A stretch of DNA of 64,000 nucleotides from Styela clava (taxonomy: Eukaryota > Chordata > Ascidiacea > Stolidobranchia > Styelidae): the NCBI RefSeq assembly GCF_964204865.1, contig NC_135252.1, positions 9,197,383 through 9,261,382 of the forward strand. Reading direction: 5' to 3'. The notes beneath the pieces are model-generated. The model had not been told where the DNA came from, did not search any database, and saw nothing but the letters and a program-made list of their open reading frames with translations. Position numbers and translations under genes: made by a program. Positions 53,201-64,000 of the stretch are shown one piece after another; within the stretch, counting starts at the first letter, position 1; every line of letters starts with the position of its first letter.

Positions 53201-56200
53201 ACCACTGCTCTAACCTGGAAAAAAGCTTTGCCTTTACATATCCTGAATCCTTATTTGCCATCTACCATTGAAAGGCTAAAATTCATTTAAACTATTCTGA
53301 AGGAAACACCACTTATAACCGCTCCTGCATTGGGATTTCCAGTATAATTGATATTACTATGAAATTTAACATAATTGCAACTATTCTCTTGTGTTGTTCT
53401 ATCAAGAAGTTCAGAGAAATATGTATACAAACCTGACAATCATTTTCCTTAATGACATTTTTATTATTTTGTGCATCTGATATTGTTTTATGCAAATTTG
53501 ATCTTTGTGATTTGATGTTTTGAAGACGGTCGTTGACTTCTTGTATTCTAGACTAAATGAATGAAATAATAAATCACATTAAAAATTATAAACACCAAAA
53601 ATATTGCTAATAAGCTTTAAGAAAAACTATAGATAAATCACCTCATATTGCTATTTTCTAATCGGGTAGAAAATTTCATATTGCTCAATTTTCGAACTTC
53701 AACTACAGTGATTAGAGCGTTGAGCCTAACTATGTCAGCATGGCAGGTTGATACATATGGTTCAAATTTCATGCTCACCAAGTGTGCAATGAATTCGATA
53801 AGTAATAAAAAACTGGATTTTGATCTTTCCAGAGATATTAGTCGCTTACATTTTAGTTACCGTTCATCCAAAGCTTTGTTTAGAGTTGTGACATAAAAAC
53901 GCTTCATATAAAGCACAATTTATGCGACTCAATTCATATAACTTTATGGATCAGTCGACATCCAGAGACCTAGCAACCAAGTTTAGAAGCTCGGAAAATA
54001 CGATGCCAAAGTAAACATACAAGTAAACTTGATTCTAAATATAAGTTACATGAAGCACATACCTGACTACAGCTACCATGCAGATGTGTTGACGATCGTC
54101 GTCTACTGGAAAATAAAAAATAAAATCGTTACAATTTTGTAACAAAAATTGATAATGTTGAAGTTTCGAGATAAGATGTAGCTTACCTTGGTGCTTTTTT
54201 TTCAACTTCCACTGCCACTTTTTCAGCTATTGCAATCAACTCATTTTTCTTTATTAAAAATCTGTTATCTGCTAGACATAGTTTGACTGCGGCATCAGTT
54301 ACGAGAATCTGAAATTTTACATTTAAGAGATATGTCGGAGTAATTGTGATGTCAATAGTCATGATTGTCAATTAGTCAAGATGACAATTTTTGAATAAAA
54401 ATATTCTAAATTTGGCATAATAAATATAACAGGTTTCAAATGTATTCGATTCATTTTGGGCATCACTGCTTGAGGTGAATTGTTTTTCCCATTATTAATC
54501 TTTTTCTTGTCATTATTTTTAAACTAGTGATGGATATTACTTAGTAAAATTACAGTCATTATTGAAATCAATCACATTCATAACTAGAGATGAAAAATAT
54601 TTCAATCTGATAAATAAAAGACTATTCAAGCGTCTCTAGGGAAATAAGCGCATCTACCTTTCAGCGTGACAAATAGTGGATTTATTTTAAAGAAGGAAAA
54701 ATTTGTCTCAAGAGATTTTTATAAGGATTATATAGAAGAAAATAAAGAATCTGCTCGGGTACAACTCCCAAGAGAGAAAAGCTTCTGTAGGAAGAAATAT
54801 AGAGCATCCTGCAACAGAGGTAGCTGTGTGTAATGAAGTCATAAAATATTGATGACATTCTGTGTATTCAATATTGCTTGCCATTTGGATGTACTGTTGG
54901 GAATTGTTCTTTATAAAACAAAAACCAAGGTACCCTTGAGTTCGTTCTTTAAATATCCATATTCATCTTGCCACAATACCCGAGAGAATGTGAACATCGT
55001 AATTAGGCATGTCTCATGAGAGTTAATTTATAAGGCGGTGTGGGAAGCATGTGTTTTTGTATACTACTCTGTAAAAGGTATTTTGAGCTTAATGCTCTTG
55101 AGATTACGCAGATCTGGATATGGCAATGACAAGAGTTCATGCATACATGACATATCAACAAGACATGACCAAAGAATTCAATTTTGAGACCTTCAAAATA
55201 ATAATATTCACAGTCAATATTGTTCATATTTTGTGATTATTTTCAGTCTTTGCAAAAAAATCACTACTTTCATGATATAAATTTTGGCTTCGACACCAGT
55301 GCTATCCATGCAAAACGAACATTATACAACTAATATTTTTTCATAATGAAGAATCTTAATTCTTGACAATTTTATTCAATAAAAAGAAATATGAACTGAA
55401 TTTTTATCAAACATATACCGGTAATCAACTGACAAAGCATGGATGCTATGTGAAAGAAATACTAGAGACACAAGGGACTGTCCTCAGGTCTTGTAACGTA
55501 TTCCCTAATTTTTGTTCGATTTAACAAGGTGTAGAAGTGTACAATAGGAAATGATTATCTGTAATACTTTCGCGTTTGTCAAATCCAAGTTTGTACTTCT
55601 CAGATGTTTCGGGGTTATCTACTAGATAAAAGTAAAGCGGCATTTTATCTGACAAAAATCACACGTAGTCAAATTTAATCATTTTTGAGATGAGTTGAAA
55701 GAGATTGATAAGTCCAACAAGATATATTTGATTGTTTTTAACAAATGCGTATAACTATATGCAATATTCTATACACGAAAAAAAATCTATAATCTCTATG
55801 ACATAAAATCCCAAGTGATCTATCAATATTCCTTTTTCTATGATATGGCAATTACCTCATGTTCAGACATATTATCTGACGTCCTTGTACCCTTTATGTA
55901 TTCCCTGATTAATACTTCCATTCTAGGTTTATTATGGTTTTCAATAGCATGCGCTAAATCTCGACAACTTCTATCCTCCTGAATATAACGAAGAATTAAT
56001 ATATATTATTTTTATCTAGTCCAGAATTAAAAATGAAATTTAATTAATATTTATACCACTTTTCATTACTTTCTTCAAATAGTAAAACAAAACATCTGAA
56101 ATCAGACATGAAAATGCTGAAAGGGTGAAATTGAGAAAATGATAATTCTTATCAAGTTTTTTCCTGAGAAAGTTAAAATTAAAGAAAGTTAAAATTAGAG

Positions 56201-59200
56201 AGAGAGAAAGAGTGATTCCACATGTTGGGACGAACATACCTTTAATTGTGATAAAAGATCTTTCTTTTCCGATGAAGAAATTGTGGCAGATTTAATATAT
56301 TTATGCACAGCATGATTCAGTATGGTTGACAAAGTGCCTGCATCACTCATCTGGAAGATTTTTATGAAAAGGATTTCAAAATGAAACAAGATCAGACAAT
56401 ATCATACACACAAATCAATAGCAATCCTCAGACATAAGTAAAGTTGCTATATGGTAATATAATAGTTTGGTTATTGAAAAATTATCATCTTTATCAATTT
56501 TTTTCATCAAAGCATGTGCTGACACCTAAAATGCAAATTATTATAGTATTGCTGCGAAAAATAACAAAGATCCTAGGAATTTACAACTGAGTTATATTTA
56601 ACTAGGTTGAATCCTTTATTCAGGAATATCAAAAACTACCGTAGGTAAAATATCACATACATGATTTTATTCAATGTACATATTACAACAATTTGAACAA
56701 AAATTTATAAATATATATTATATAAATTCACAAGATGAGCTCCTACTCATATTTCCCTTCTTGTTTGACTGTTATTTTAACTTCATATACAATTCTATTG
56801 GCAAGATGACAAACCTCTGCATCATCAATATCTCCTGTGCCATTAACTTTCCTTGAATTGTTGTCTATTCTAAACACGTTTCCGAATCCATTCATTGATT
56901 TAGGTGACGTCATGGCAGATCCACCAACGCTCTTAACATAAAAAATTGATCAATTTCACAGTAGAACAGGAAAATAATGTTTATACATTTCGAAACGTAA
57001 ATGCAATGTTACTTTCGATAAAACGTTCTCGATATCAATGTAGAAAAAAGAAATATAAGTTATATAAGAAATATTAAAGTCAAAATATTCATTCTTTGGT
57101 ATAAATAGGCAACCAAAATATTTTGGATATAATATGAGAATATACATATATCGACTATAGTAAAATTTAAAAAATTCCAGGTAAAAACTCAATTGATATA
57201 AAACTAACTTCTAGCAACCATTAATAGAATTCACGAATTATCCCATTAATTTTAACTTATTAATACTCAATATTCACCAAAAATTACTTCATCCCAATCA
57301 CAACAAAAATCTGTACAATTTCTCAAATGCCAAAAAAATTTGAATTTGAACTGTATTATAATTCCTGAATGTTAAATATTTAAGATATTGAAAATAACCA
57401 TAAATTTTTGGCTAAAGCTGCAAGCATAAGCAGTCCATTTTGTTGAATATGATTGCCATTTTCTTTAAAGCAATATGATATATACCAAATAGAGGATCGA
57501 AATTTTAAGAATATTGATTGAATGTGGTATGGTTCATTTCTGATAATGCAAATATAGCAATAGTGAAAGCAATTCTTTGTGACATCGAGAATTATAGAAA
57601 AGTGTTAGCAAAATTGACACACGCACATATCAACAAGGATTGACAAAAAACCTAATAATATTGATCATATGAAAATGGTGATCTTTTTCAAATATAATCA
57701 CATCACAGAGATATTCACAAAATTTGGCTCAATCAACAAAAAAGTTATAGCAATCTAACGAATTAATCTGCAATTAAAAAAGTTTTACCAGTGGTCTGTT
57801 TGAAAGTTCATCTTGTCCCGGGAGAGCACCGTTAGTTTCTCTTGCAAAACCGGGAGAGGTGGCTTTATTAGGAATTGTGATTGACATTCCTGCAAGATCT
57901 CTAGCATCGATTCCAAGTGATGTTAATGGAATACTTTGAGCAGGAAGATAATTGATCTTTCATAGAAAACAAGATAACTTTAATAATACTAAAAATGTGA
58001 AGTTATATATTAAAGAATTCAAAGATTGTGATATGTGTAGTGTATATAAGCACAGATATGAAATAACCTAACTAAAATAGATAAGGAGAACAAATTTACA
58101 CTTTGTATCAAACAAATAAAATCTACATATATGGATTTTCAGATCACAATTAGTATATTATTAAGCGCATATTTTACGACTTGGGCTATTTTCAAGATAA
58201 CTAAAGATGCAAAATCTTGTAAAAAAAATAACTGCTTGGGATAGAGATAGAATGAATTCAATTTTTCATCTGGTATAAGGAAATGTGAACTAGTTAATTT
58301 AATAAATTGGCAAATTGCAACTGTTATAGGTTGAGATTGGACTGTAAAATCAGCTACCAACTTCAGCATTATATATGAAAATGGCCGAGAAAGAAAGATA
58401 ACATATAAAATAACAGAGTTCGTGCTGTTTTTATCACGATCAAGAATCCAATCCAACAGTTGCTATTCGTGACAACGAATGGATTCTTGTGCCTTTCTAA
58501 TATTTCATAACAAATGTGAAGCATAAAAATTTTAAAATATTGTTCAAAGAAACATACACTTGTTCCTCGAAACATAGCAGGCCGAGTAACCCATTCTTGA
58601 AGTGCTTTTTGTAATCTTCTAACATGCAATGGTTTGCAAGCCATTCCAACCAACGCCATAATTTCAAGAAATTCTTCTTCTCCAGCTTCACAAAGTTGCT
58701 GCACATCATCGCCACCTAGATTTGTGGTCGATAATAATTAGTTGAAATACAAAAGCACTTTCCACAAAATCGAATTCCATTTATATGTTCATTGTGGTTT
58801 TGCGATCATGATGAATCTACAGCGATAAATTTAATTGTTAATATTGGAAAGATAAAGTTGGGTCTAGTATAGTTTAGTACCACAAGTAGTTCCAGTGGGC
58901 AATCCTAACCCCCACTTGACTACGTCACCGAAAAATTACGTCATTCCGACGTCAGAGTGGCGTAATAATAAGGCCCACCGAAGTATGCGGATGGTCGTCC
59001 AAAACGCGCAGACGATAACCCCGAAATCGAGCAAGCTATTTCTCTCGTTTTCTCGTCGCAACGATCACGATAGGAGAGAGATCGCCGGCTTTAGCAAGTT
59101 CTTATCGGCCGCGCAGATGCCATTCCGGGCGATCGTAATCATACTTTGGCAATCCCTATGACATGATGGTGACGCAGTAGTGATGTAATTTTTGGATGGC

Positions 59201-60226
59201 ATAGTCAGGTGAGGGTTAGGAATAACATATGCAAAAATCGTTATGCTACGCCCACTGGAAGTACTTGTGGTAATAAACTATACGGGTCTCGTGTAGTTTC
59301 TTACCTAACATACTTCTAGTGGGCGTAGCATCACGATTTTTGACATATCAATCCTAACCCCCACCTGACTATGCCATCCAAAAATTACGTCACTACGACA
59401 TCACAATCACGTCATAGAGCTTGTCAAATATACATACTATCGTCCGAAATGGCATCGGCGCCGACGATAAAGAACTTACTAACGTCAGCGATCTCTCTCA
59501 TATTGAGATCGTTGCGACGTAAAAAACGAGAGAAATAGCAGTTCGGGTTCGCAGACGTGCGCGTCTTGGATGACAGTTCGTATAGTTTGAAGGTCTCTAT
59601 TACGTCACTGTGACGTCGTAGAGACGTAATTTTTGGGTGGCATAGTCAGGTGGGGGTTAGGATTGACACATGAAAAAATTGTTGTGCTACGCCTGCTATG
59701 AGTATGTAAGGTAGGAAACTACGGGACCAACTATACTAGACCCGGATTGACATATGCAAAAATAATTGAGCCAGGCCAACTAGAAGTGCATGCGGAACTA
59801 AACTAGTCTATACCAGACCCCAAAAGTTGACTGTAAGCATAAAAATTAAAAATAATCTTCATTATAAAAAAAGTTGGAAGCTCGGGTGGGTCCGGCGAAC
59901 TTATTTCAAGCGCAGCATGTCTGCATGTAGGGAATATTTTAGACCATATTTGTATATTGTGAGAATTGTAGGTTTAACATTAGTAGTAGGTGATTTTATA
60001 ATGCAGTACAGTCCGACAGTACGGTACCTGCAGTAATGCAAGTTGTTCGCAAACTGGGCAAACACATGACAAACTTTTAAATATAGAACAGCCTGGCAAA
60101 AGTTGATGAATTGTATATTCACTTACCTTGTGAAATAAATGTTTCGTAATAGGATAACAGGTTCGCTCGCTGCAACACTTTGAACAATTGCAACTCTCCT
60201 AGCGTCGAAGGCTTTGTAGTACTCAT
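50300..60226 (-). CDS. NAB: NAB (NGFI-A/EGR-binding protein) transcriptional corepressor homologue, 14 coding exons
   Basis: Exons: 60226-60127, 58715-58558, 57956-57789, 56931-56815, 56350-56240, 55978-55856, 54308-54187, 54105-54063, 53552-53433, 52343-52254, 51818-51764, 51235-51022, 50950-50886, 50445-50300. Phases fit and give 543 aa. NCD1 (about residues 8-86) is very conserved: [20 protein letters not shown], then [20 protein letters not shown] and [11 protein letters not shown]. This domain binds the R1 region of EGR/Krox zinc-finger factors. An NCD2-like region spans about 190-300, with [15 protein letters not shown] and [12 protein letters not shown] predicted coiled coil follows (315-384), then a Ser-rich segment and IRIKTETE (488-), like the C-terminal IKTEPE of vertebrate NAB. 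A nuclear corepressor that limits EGR-driven transcription. The exon 12 donor GTCAGT is weak but is required by phase. One NAB gene, where vertebrates have NAB1 and NAB2. Confidence 0.95.
58868..59282. mobile_element. MITE 1 of NAB intron 1, ~415 bp, long inverted repeats
   Basis: The left arm (TATAGTTTAGTACCACAAG, then CCAGTGGGC) pairs with the right arm (GCCCACTGGAAGTACTTGTGG, then TAAACTATA). Complementarity extends about 110 bp inward across CCTAACCC..CACCTGACTA-like and AAAAATTACGTCA blocks. The interior has no long frame. Inserted between NAB exons 1 and 2. Confidence 0.8.
59291..59722. mobile_element. MITE 2 of NAB intron 1, same family, opposite orientation
   Basis: The left arm (GTAGTTTCTTACCTAACATAC, then CTAGTGGGCGTAGCA) pairs with the right arm (GTGCTACGCC, then GTATGTAAGGTAGGAAACTAC). 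The interior matches MITE 1 in reverse complement, for example GAGATCGTTGCGACG against CGTCGCAACGATC. A lone arm of the family follows at about 59748-59820. Confidence 0.8.
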
Positions 60227-61210
60227 GATTACAAAGCCTGTGGAACTACGCAGTCAAATCGGCAACCTACTACCTCAAGTTAAACTTCCTGGTTTGTGGA
60301 TGTTTGAATGGAAAGTTAAGATAAATAAAGCGAATGCAAAACCATCGGAATCCCTCGAAGCGCGACTGAACGCACAACTAAACTGCGTCGCATCTTTGAT
60401 CGGATGAGACATCTCGGATCGATCAAGAGAAGAAGGGAATCACAGAGAAAAGTCGGCGTCAAAACAACCCGCGTGGGTCCTCGATGCGATCGCAAAACAT
60501 TTGACAGATAGAAAGAAAGACAACTTTTAAATTAGATCGCCCATTGATAAGAAATGAAATTGTAAAGTAATCGGTTTTAAAAATTAGTCTGAAACTGTAA
60601 AATAGCTTAATAGAGTGATGGTTTTGAAGTGCGATCTGTAACATGAAAAAAAAATTAACGAGAGATGGCAGGCAAGAGCCAAAACCATGGTCACAACTTC
60701 AGAACTTCCATCACTCTGCGTTGTTTGGCTTGGAGTTTCAAGTGGTTTCCTGGGATCGTCGAGGTAATTCCGCTTATTAACTACATAGCTTTGTTTAAAG
60801 GATCTTGGTAATTATTTTAATGGGTCGTAGGCTAGTTCTTGCTTAGCCTGAACAAGCATTAAGATATTTATTTGAACCACTCCTATGGCTGTATCGAAAA
60901 TCTCAATAATACTGTCTGACTGTAATATAAATATGGAAATGGGTGAAGTTATATTATCAACTTCTGATTGTATCTCAGCATGTCTATAGCTCCTGAATCA
61001 GTTTGATTTTATTCTTCTGAGAATTATCATATACGGTTAATTACCTACCTCAATAACCTGATAATGTTATACCGGTAACGCACGTGCTGATTTTAATATA
61101 CTTTAATTTGTGCTATTTGTACTGCCTTGTCTTCTACGGTTCTTATTCATTTTCTATATTGAGCCCGGTTTCGATATTGTGGTAGGCCTAGATCACAGCG
61201 CAGTACAGAA
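60227..61210. other. NAB upstream region
   Basis: Immediately 5' of the NAB start codon on the minus strand, so it should hold the promoter and 5' UTR. Sequence composition is less AT-rich next to the gene. No other gene is supported. A plus-strand open frame here shows no family signature. Confidence 0.45.
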
Positions 61211-61212
61211 TA

Positions 61213-62021
61213 GGGTGGTATAGCCAGTCTGCGGACGATTTCATTCAAACGGCTATAAAACAAAAACCAATATTTCTAACCCGTTAATTTTTTCACCGTA
61301 GGTGCATTGGCATGTAACTTTCTACGACCAGGGGTTAAGCTATACAAAGCTTAATTCTTCTTAATTTCTTAATCGGAAAAGAAAGATCTTTTATCACAAT
61401 TAAAGGTATGTTCGTCCCAACATGTGGAATCACTCTTTCTCCCTCTCTCTGTATATATAAGCTATACGCAGCCATGCGTGAAAAAATTAGGCTTCTAATT
61501 GCATTTCTGACCGTCATATATTTTAAGAACACGGTCATTTCGAACAAAACTTGTCAAATTATATACAAAGCACCGCATCAAAGCAATCAAACAGACAAAA
61601 ACACGGTGGTCGCAAATTGGTCCACAAAGATGTTATCGACGTATTGGAAATGCGCACCCCCCTATTCCCCCTCCTTTAAATGTAGAAACGCGAAAAATTA
61701 AAGATGGGTAAAAGAAACACAACTCTACCCCCTTGCCAAGTTTCATCTTTTTATCTCCTATATTTGTATGGATTTTCAAGTTTTTTCAATAGGAAATGGG
61801 TAGTAGAAAAAATAATCCGTTTTTTTTCTTCGGTCAGGTTTTCGGTCGTAACTTTTTTGTTTGTGGCCGCATTTTAGTGTAATTTCGCAGAGCTGTGAGG
61901 GACAAGAGGACGATCACGCGTGAGAAATATCGTTGCGGTTCGCTAATTTTTTCGACATTAATTAGATCGATGAAGTTGATGGCCGCAAATAGGTCGGGGC
62001 CGCAAAGCGGGTAAGCCACCC
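61213..62021. mobile_element. ~809-bp TA-flanked DNA transposon carrying a NAB gene fragment
   Basis: Imperfect inverted termini: the left starts GGGTGGTATAGCC and the right ends GGGTAAGCCACCC. Both are flanked by TA (61211-61212 and 62022-62023), as in Tc1/mariner-type or related insertion. No transposase frame. Bases 61372-61441 are identical over 70 bp to the end of NAB exon 5 and the first 36 bp of its intron (56273-56204), in opposite genomic orientation. Confidence 0.65.
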
Positions 62022-63332
62022 TATAATGTAACCCATGTCCTCTAAACTCATAATTCTGCTATAAATTGTTGGATCATGGAACAAAATTTTCCTATAGTTA
62101 TGTTGTCGCAACCAATTCTGACAGTTTATTTACAGCTTAAATGCAATGGCAAGGAGCCTTGATGATCTTCGACGGTCTTGCATACTGACCTGCACAAAAC
62201 ACAAAACAATGTGTAAACAATGTGTGCTATGGCCAACTGGATTGACCGTTGTCTACAATTCCAACTCTGCTAGTAATGGAAGTCATTAAGGAATTACGGA
62301 TCGGTTGTTTTATGTCAAATCGCTTAGTACTAAAATATTTTGAAATCACACAAGGGAAAAGGTACAACAGGCACAATGGTATTTGAAAGGGAATGAACCG
62401 TTTTATAATGATATATTCAAAAATTCTTAGGCCATATCACACCCAGTAAAATTGTGATGTTACACTGCTGCCTTGGCCCGCTGTTATTCTGTAGGCAACA
62501 CTTTAGTTTACAAGGCCGGATACAGGATATCATAATATTATCTGGATGTCAATTTTGCATCTAACTAAATCTTTACTTCGTTCATGTGATTCATAATACC
62601 ATTGGCACGGGGTCGGGGATATGGGAATGGTCACATTGAGGGTGATAGAATTATGCAACAGAGGTAAAGTTGCCATTTCTTTCCAACCCTCTGCAATTGA
62701 TTACTGACGATGAACTGTCTCATTTGTTATATAATATAATAAATATTAACCACTCGCCCAATAAAAAATGTATTAATGATCAAATTACATAAGGAATCAT
62801 TAGCTGTATAACCATAGTATCGGTAAAGTAATCTTTGGTATGAGTCTTCAATTTGTGTGTGAATTGAAGACTGGTCAGCAAATGATGTCGTACCGCTCTC
62901 CCAGTTTAAACAAACTGATATACAGAATGTACTGCCAAGTATTAATCAAATTACTTGCCATAAAACCTGCTGTGTTCATTTTATTCAAGGGAATATCACC
63001 AATTTTACTTGGTGTACCAGAAAATACAAAAAAATAGTTCGATAAGTGATGATAAAGGCCGCTGGAAATGATTCTAGAGAGAATATTCTCCATAATCAAA
63101 CCATAGTTGCATGACATAATGATTTTAGAATAGCTAATGAATGCTTTACAATAAACAACATATAAAGGTTTTTAGGAAGTAGTGCCAAACACTTTGAATT
63201 TTAGCGAGGACCATTTTTATAAATAACCAGTAGCTATCAGCGAATGTTTATGGAAGACTGAATCGGTGTTTGTTATTCTGCTACCAACATGTATTGAATG
63301 AAAGGGTTAATATTTCCATAGTAATCTCAAAC
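62022..63332. other. Unassigned sequence at the right edge
   Basis: No gene recognised. A minus-strand AG acceptor after a pyrimidine tract (CTCTCTAG, near 63077) could follow the candidate exon at 63333-63421 in matching phase and run to a TGA near 62990. The encoded sequence resembles nothing I know. Confidence 0.3.
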
Positions 63333-63421
63333 CATATATAAGCACATTTTCCATTTTTTCTTGATGGTTGGATTGCTTGAGCCAAGTTTCCATTTGCTGT
63401 AGTCTTTTGTTCTTTTCTTCA
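63333..63421 (-). CDS. Candidate internal exon of an unidentified gene extending beyond the window (partial)
   Basis: 89 nt open in one frame between an AG acceptor (ATCATTACAG) and a GT donor (GTTTGAG). It encodes EEKNKRLQQMETWLKQSN and eleven further residues. The peptide is charged and Gln/Leu-rich, as in a coiled coil. No upstream exon could be tied to it inside the window, and the function is unknown. It could be a chance open stretch. Confidence 0.3.
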
Positions 63422-64000
63422 CTGTAATGATATAATATTGATTTTGAGGTGATCATACAACATTATGCTGCCTATAATCCAAATAATGTCATCAATTACA
63501 AAATGCTTATGCCTTACTGTTAGGATTATCCTTGTATCACTATATATCCCCAATATTGATTTGGTTTTGGATACAATACTGTGTCCAATTAATATAATTC
63601 TATTAACCGGTAATGAGAAATGCTCATCTCATAGTGTAGTTGTATTTACGTTAAGATTTTCATGGGTATACAATTTATTAACGGGATGTGCCAACTATAG
63701 GTTCCATGTGACTCAATATGATTCAAGGTATATTTTTAAATTTGCATTTTAAACATTTAATGACTATTTTTAAGAGGACAAAAATATTGTTTGGATTAAT
63801 AAAATCTTTTTTTTCTGTGCCACATTCGAGAATATATGGTGTATAATATACAATTGAGTAATAAAAATGTGGAGGAATGTAATGTGGGAAGTAAAAAGAC
63901 ATACAGTAACCTGATTATAAAATTGAATGTTAACATATATGTAGCTAAATCTTCCCTTCTAATAGAAACTTGTGTATTTTTTAAACAATGTCCTGTATTT
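63422..64000. other. Unassigned AT-rich edge
   Basis: No supported feature. Short open frames lack motifs and splice partners. Confidence 0.3.

Noticed and set aside
58369-58557. Extension of the NAB NCD1 exon past 58558
   Set aside because: The reading frame stays open, but GTATGT at 58557 is a strong donor and the next exon joins in phase 0 with NAB-like sequence.
58895-59161. Plus-strand 88-codon frame as a gene
   Set aside because: It lies wholly inside MITE 1 of NAB intron 1.
60180-60407. Plus-strand 75-codon frame opposite the NAB first exon
   Set aside because: It overlaps NAB exon 1 in antisense; open reading there is explained by the conserved NAB codons and the less AT-rich promoter.

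Overview
This is an AT-rich animal nuclear window. All well-supported genes lie on the minus strand and are built from short exons with GT-AG introns. Joining exons by phase and by family homology gives five complete coding genes: an atypical class A G-protein-coupled receptor (9127-2716), three tandem sodium/glucose-cotransporter-type SLC5A paralogues (A 25979-17025, B 38422-32089, C 47349-40213) and a NAB (NGFI-A/EGR-binding) transcriptional corepressor (60226-50300). Intron density, compactness and protein family set suggest an invertebrate deuterostome. A tunicate such as Ciona is my best guess, but that is inference. No bacterial, viral, rRNA, tRNA or CRISPR feature was seen.

Layout from left to right. 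1-2715: no supported gene. 2716-9127: receptor in eight coding exons, including a 32-nt micro-exon. 9128-16750: gene-poor, with one hAT-like MITE. 16750-31810: first duplication unit, holding SLC5A copy A, many transposon insertions and, at its right edge, a broken terminal exon related to copy C. 31810-40406: second duplication unit, holding copy B and almost free of insertions. 40213-47349: copy C, the more distant paralogue. 47350-50299: intergenic. 50300-60226: NAB in 14 coding exons, with a MITE cluster in intron 1. 60227-64000: a TA-flanked DNA transposon carrying a 70-bp piece of NAB, then mostly unassigned sequence with one weak exon candidate near the edge.

The three transporters share one 14-exon architecture with identical phases, and exons 1-12 are identical in length. 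Copies A and B are the products of a tandem duplication whose breakpoint can be placed within about 10 bp, near 31,804-31,815. The residue aligned with His83 of human SGLT1, a sugar-binding position, is Asp in A, Ser in B and His in C, so the array looks like a case of diverging substrate specificity. Copy A's unit carries at least seven dateable post-duplication insertions, five of them hAT-type with exact 8-bp target duplications, and copy B preserves the empty sites.
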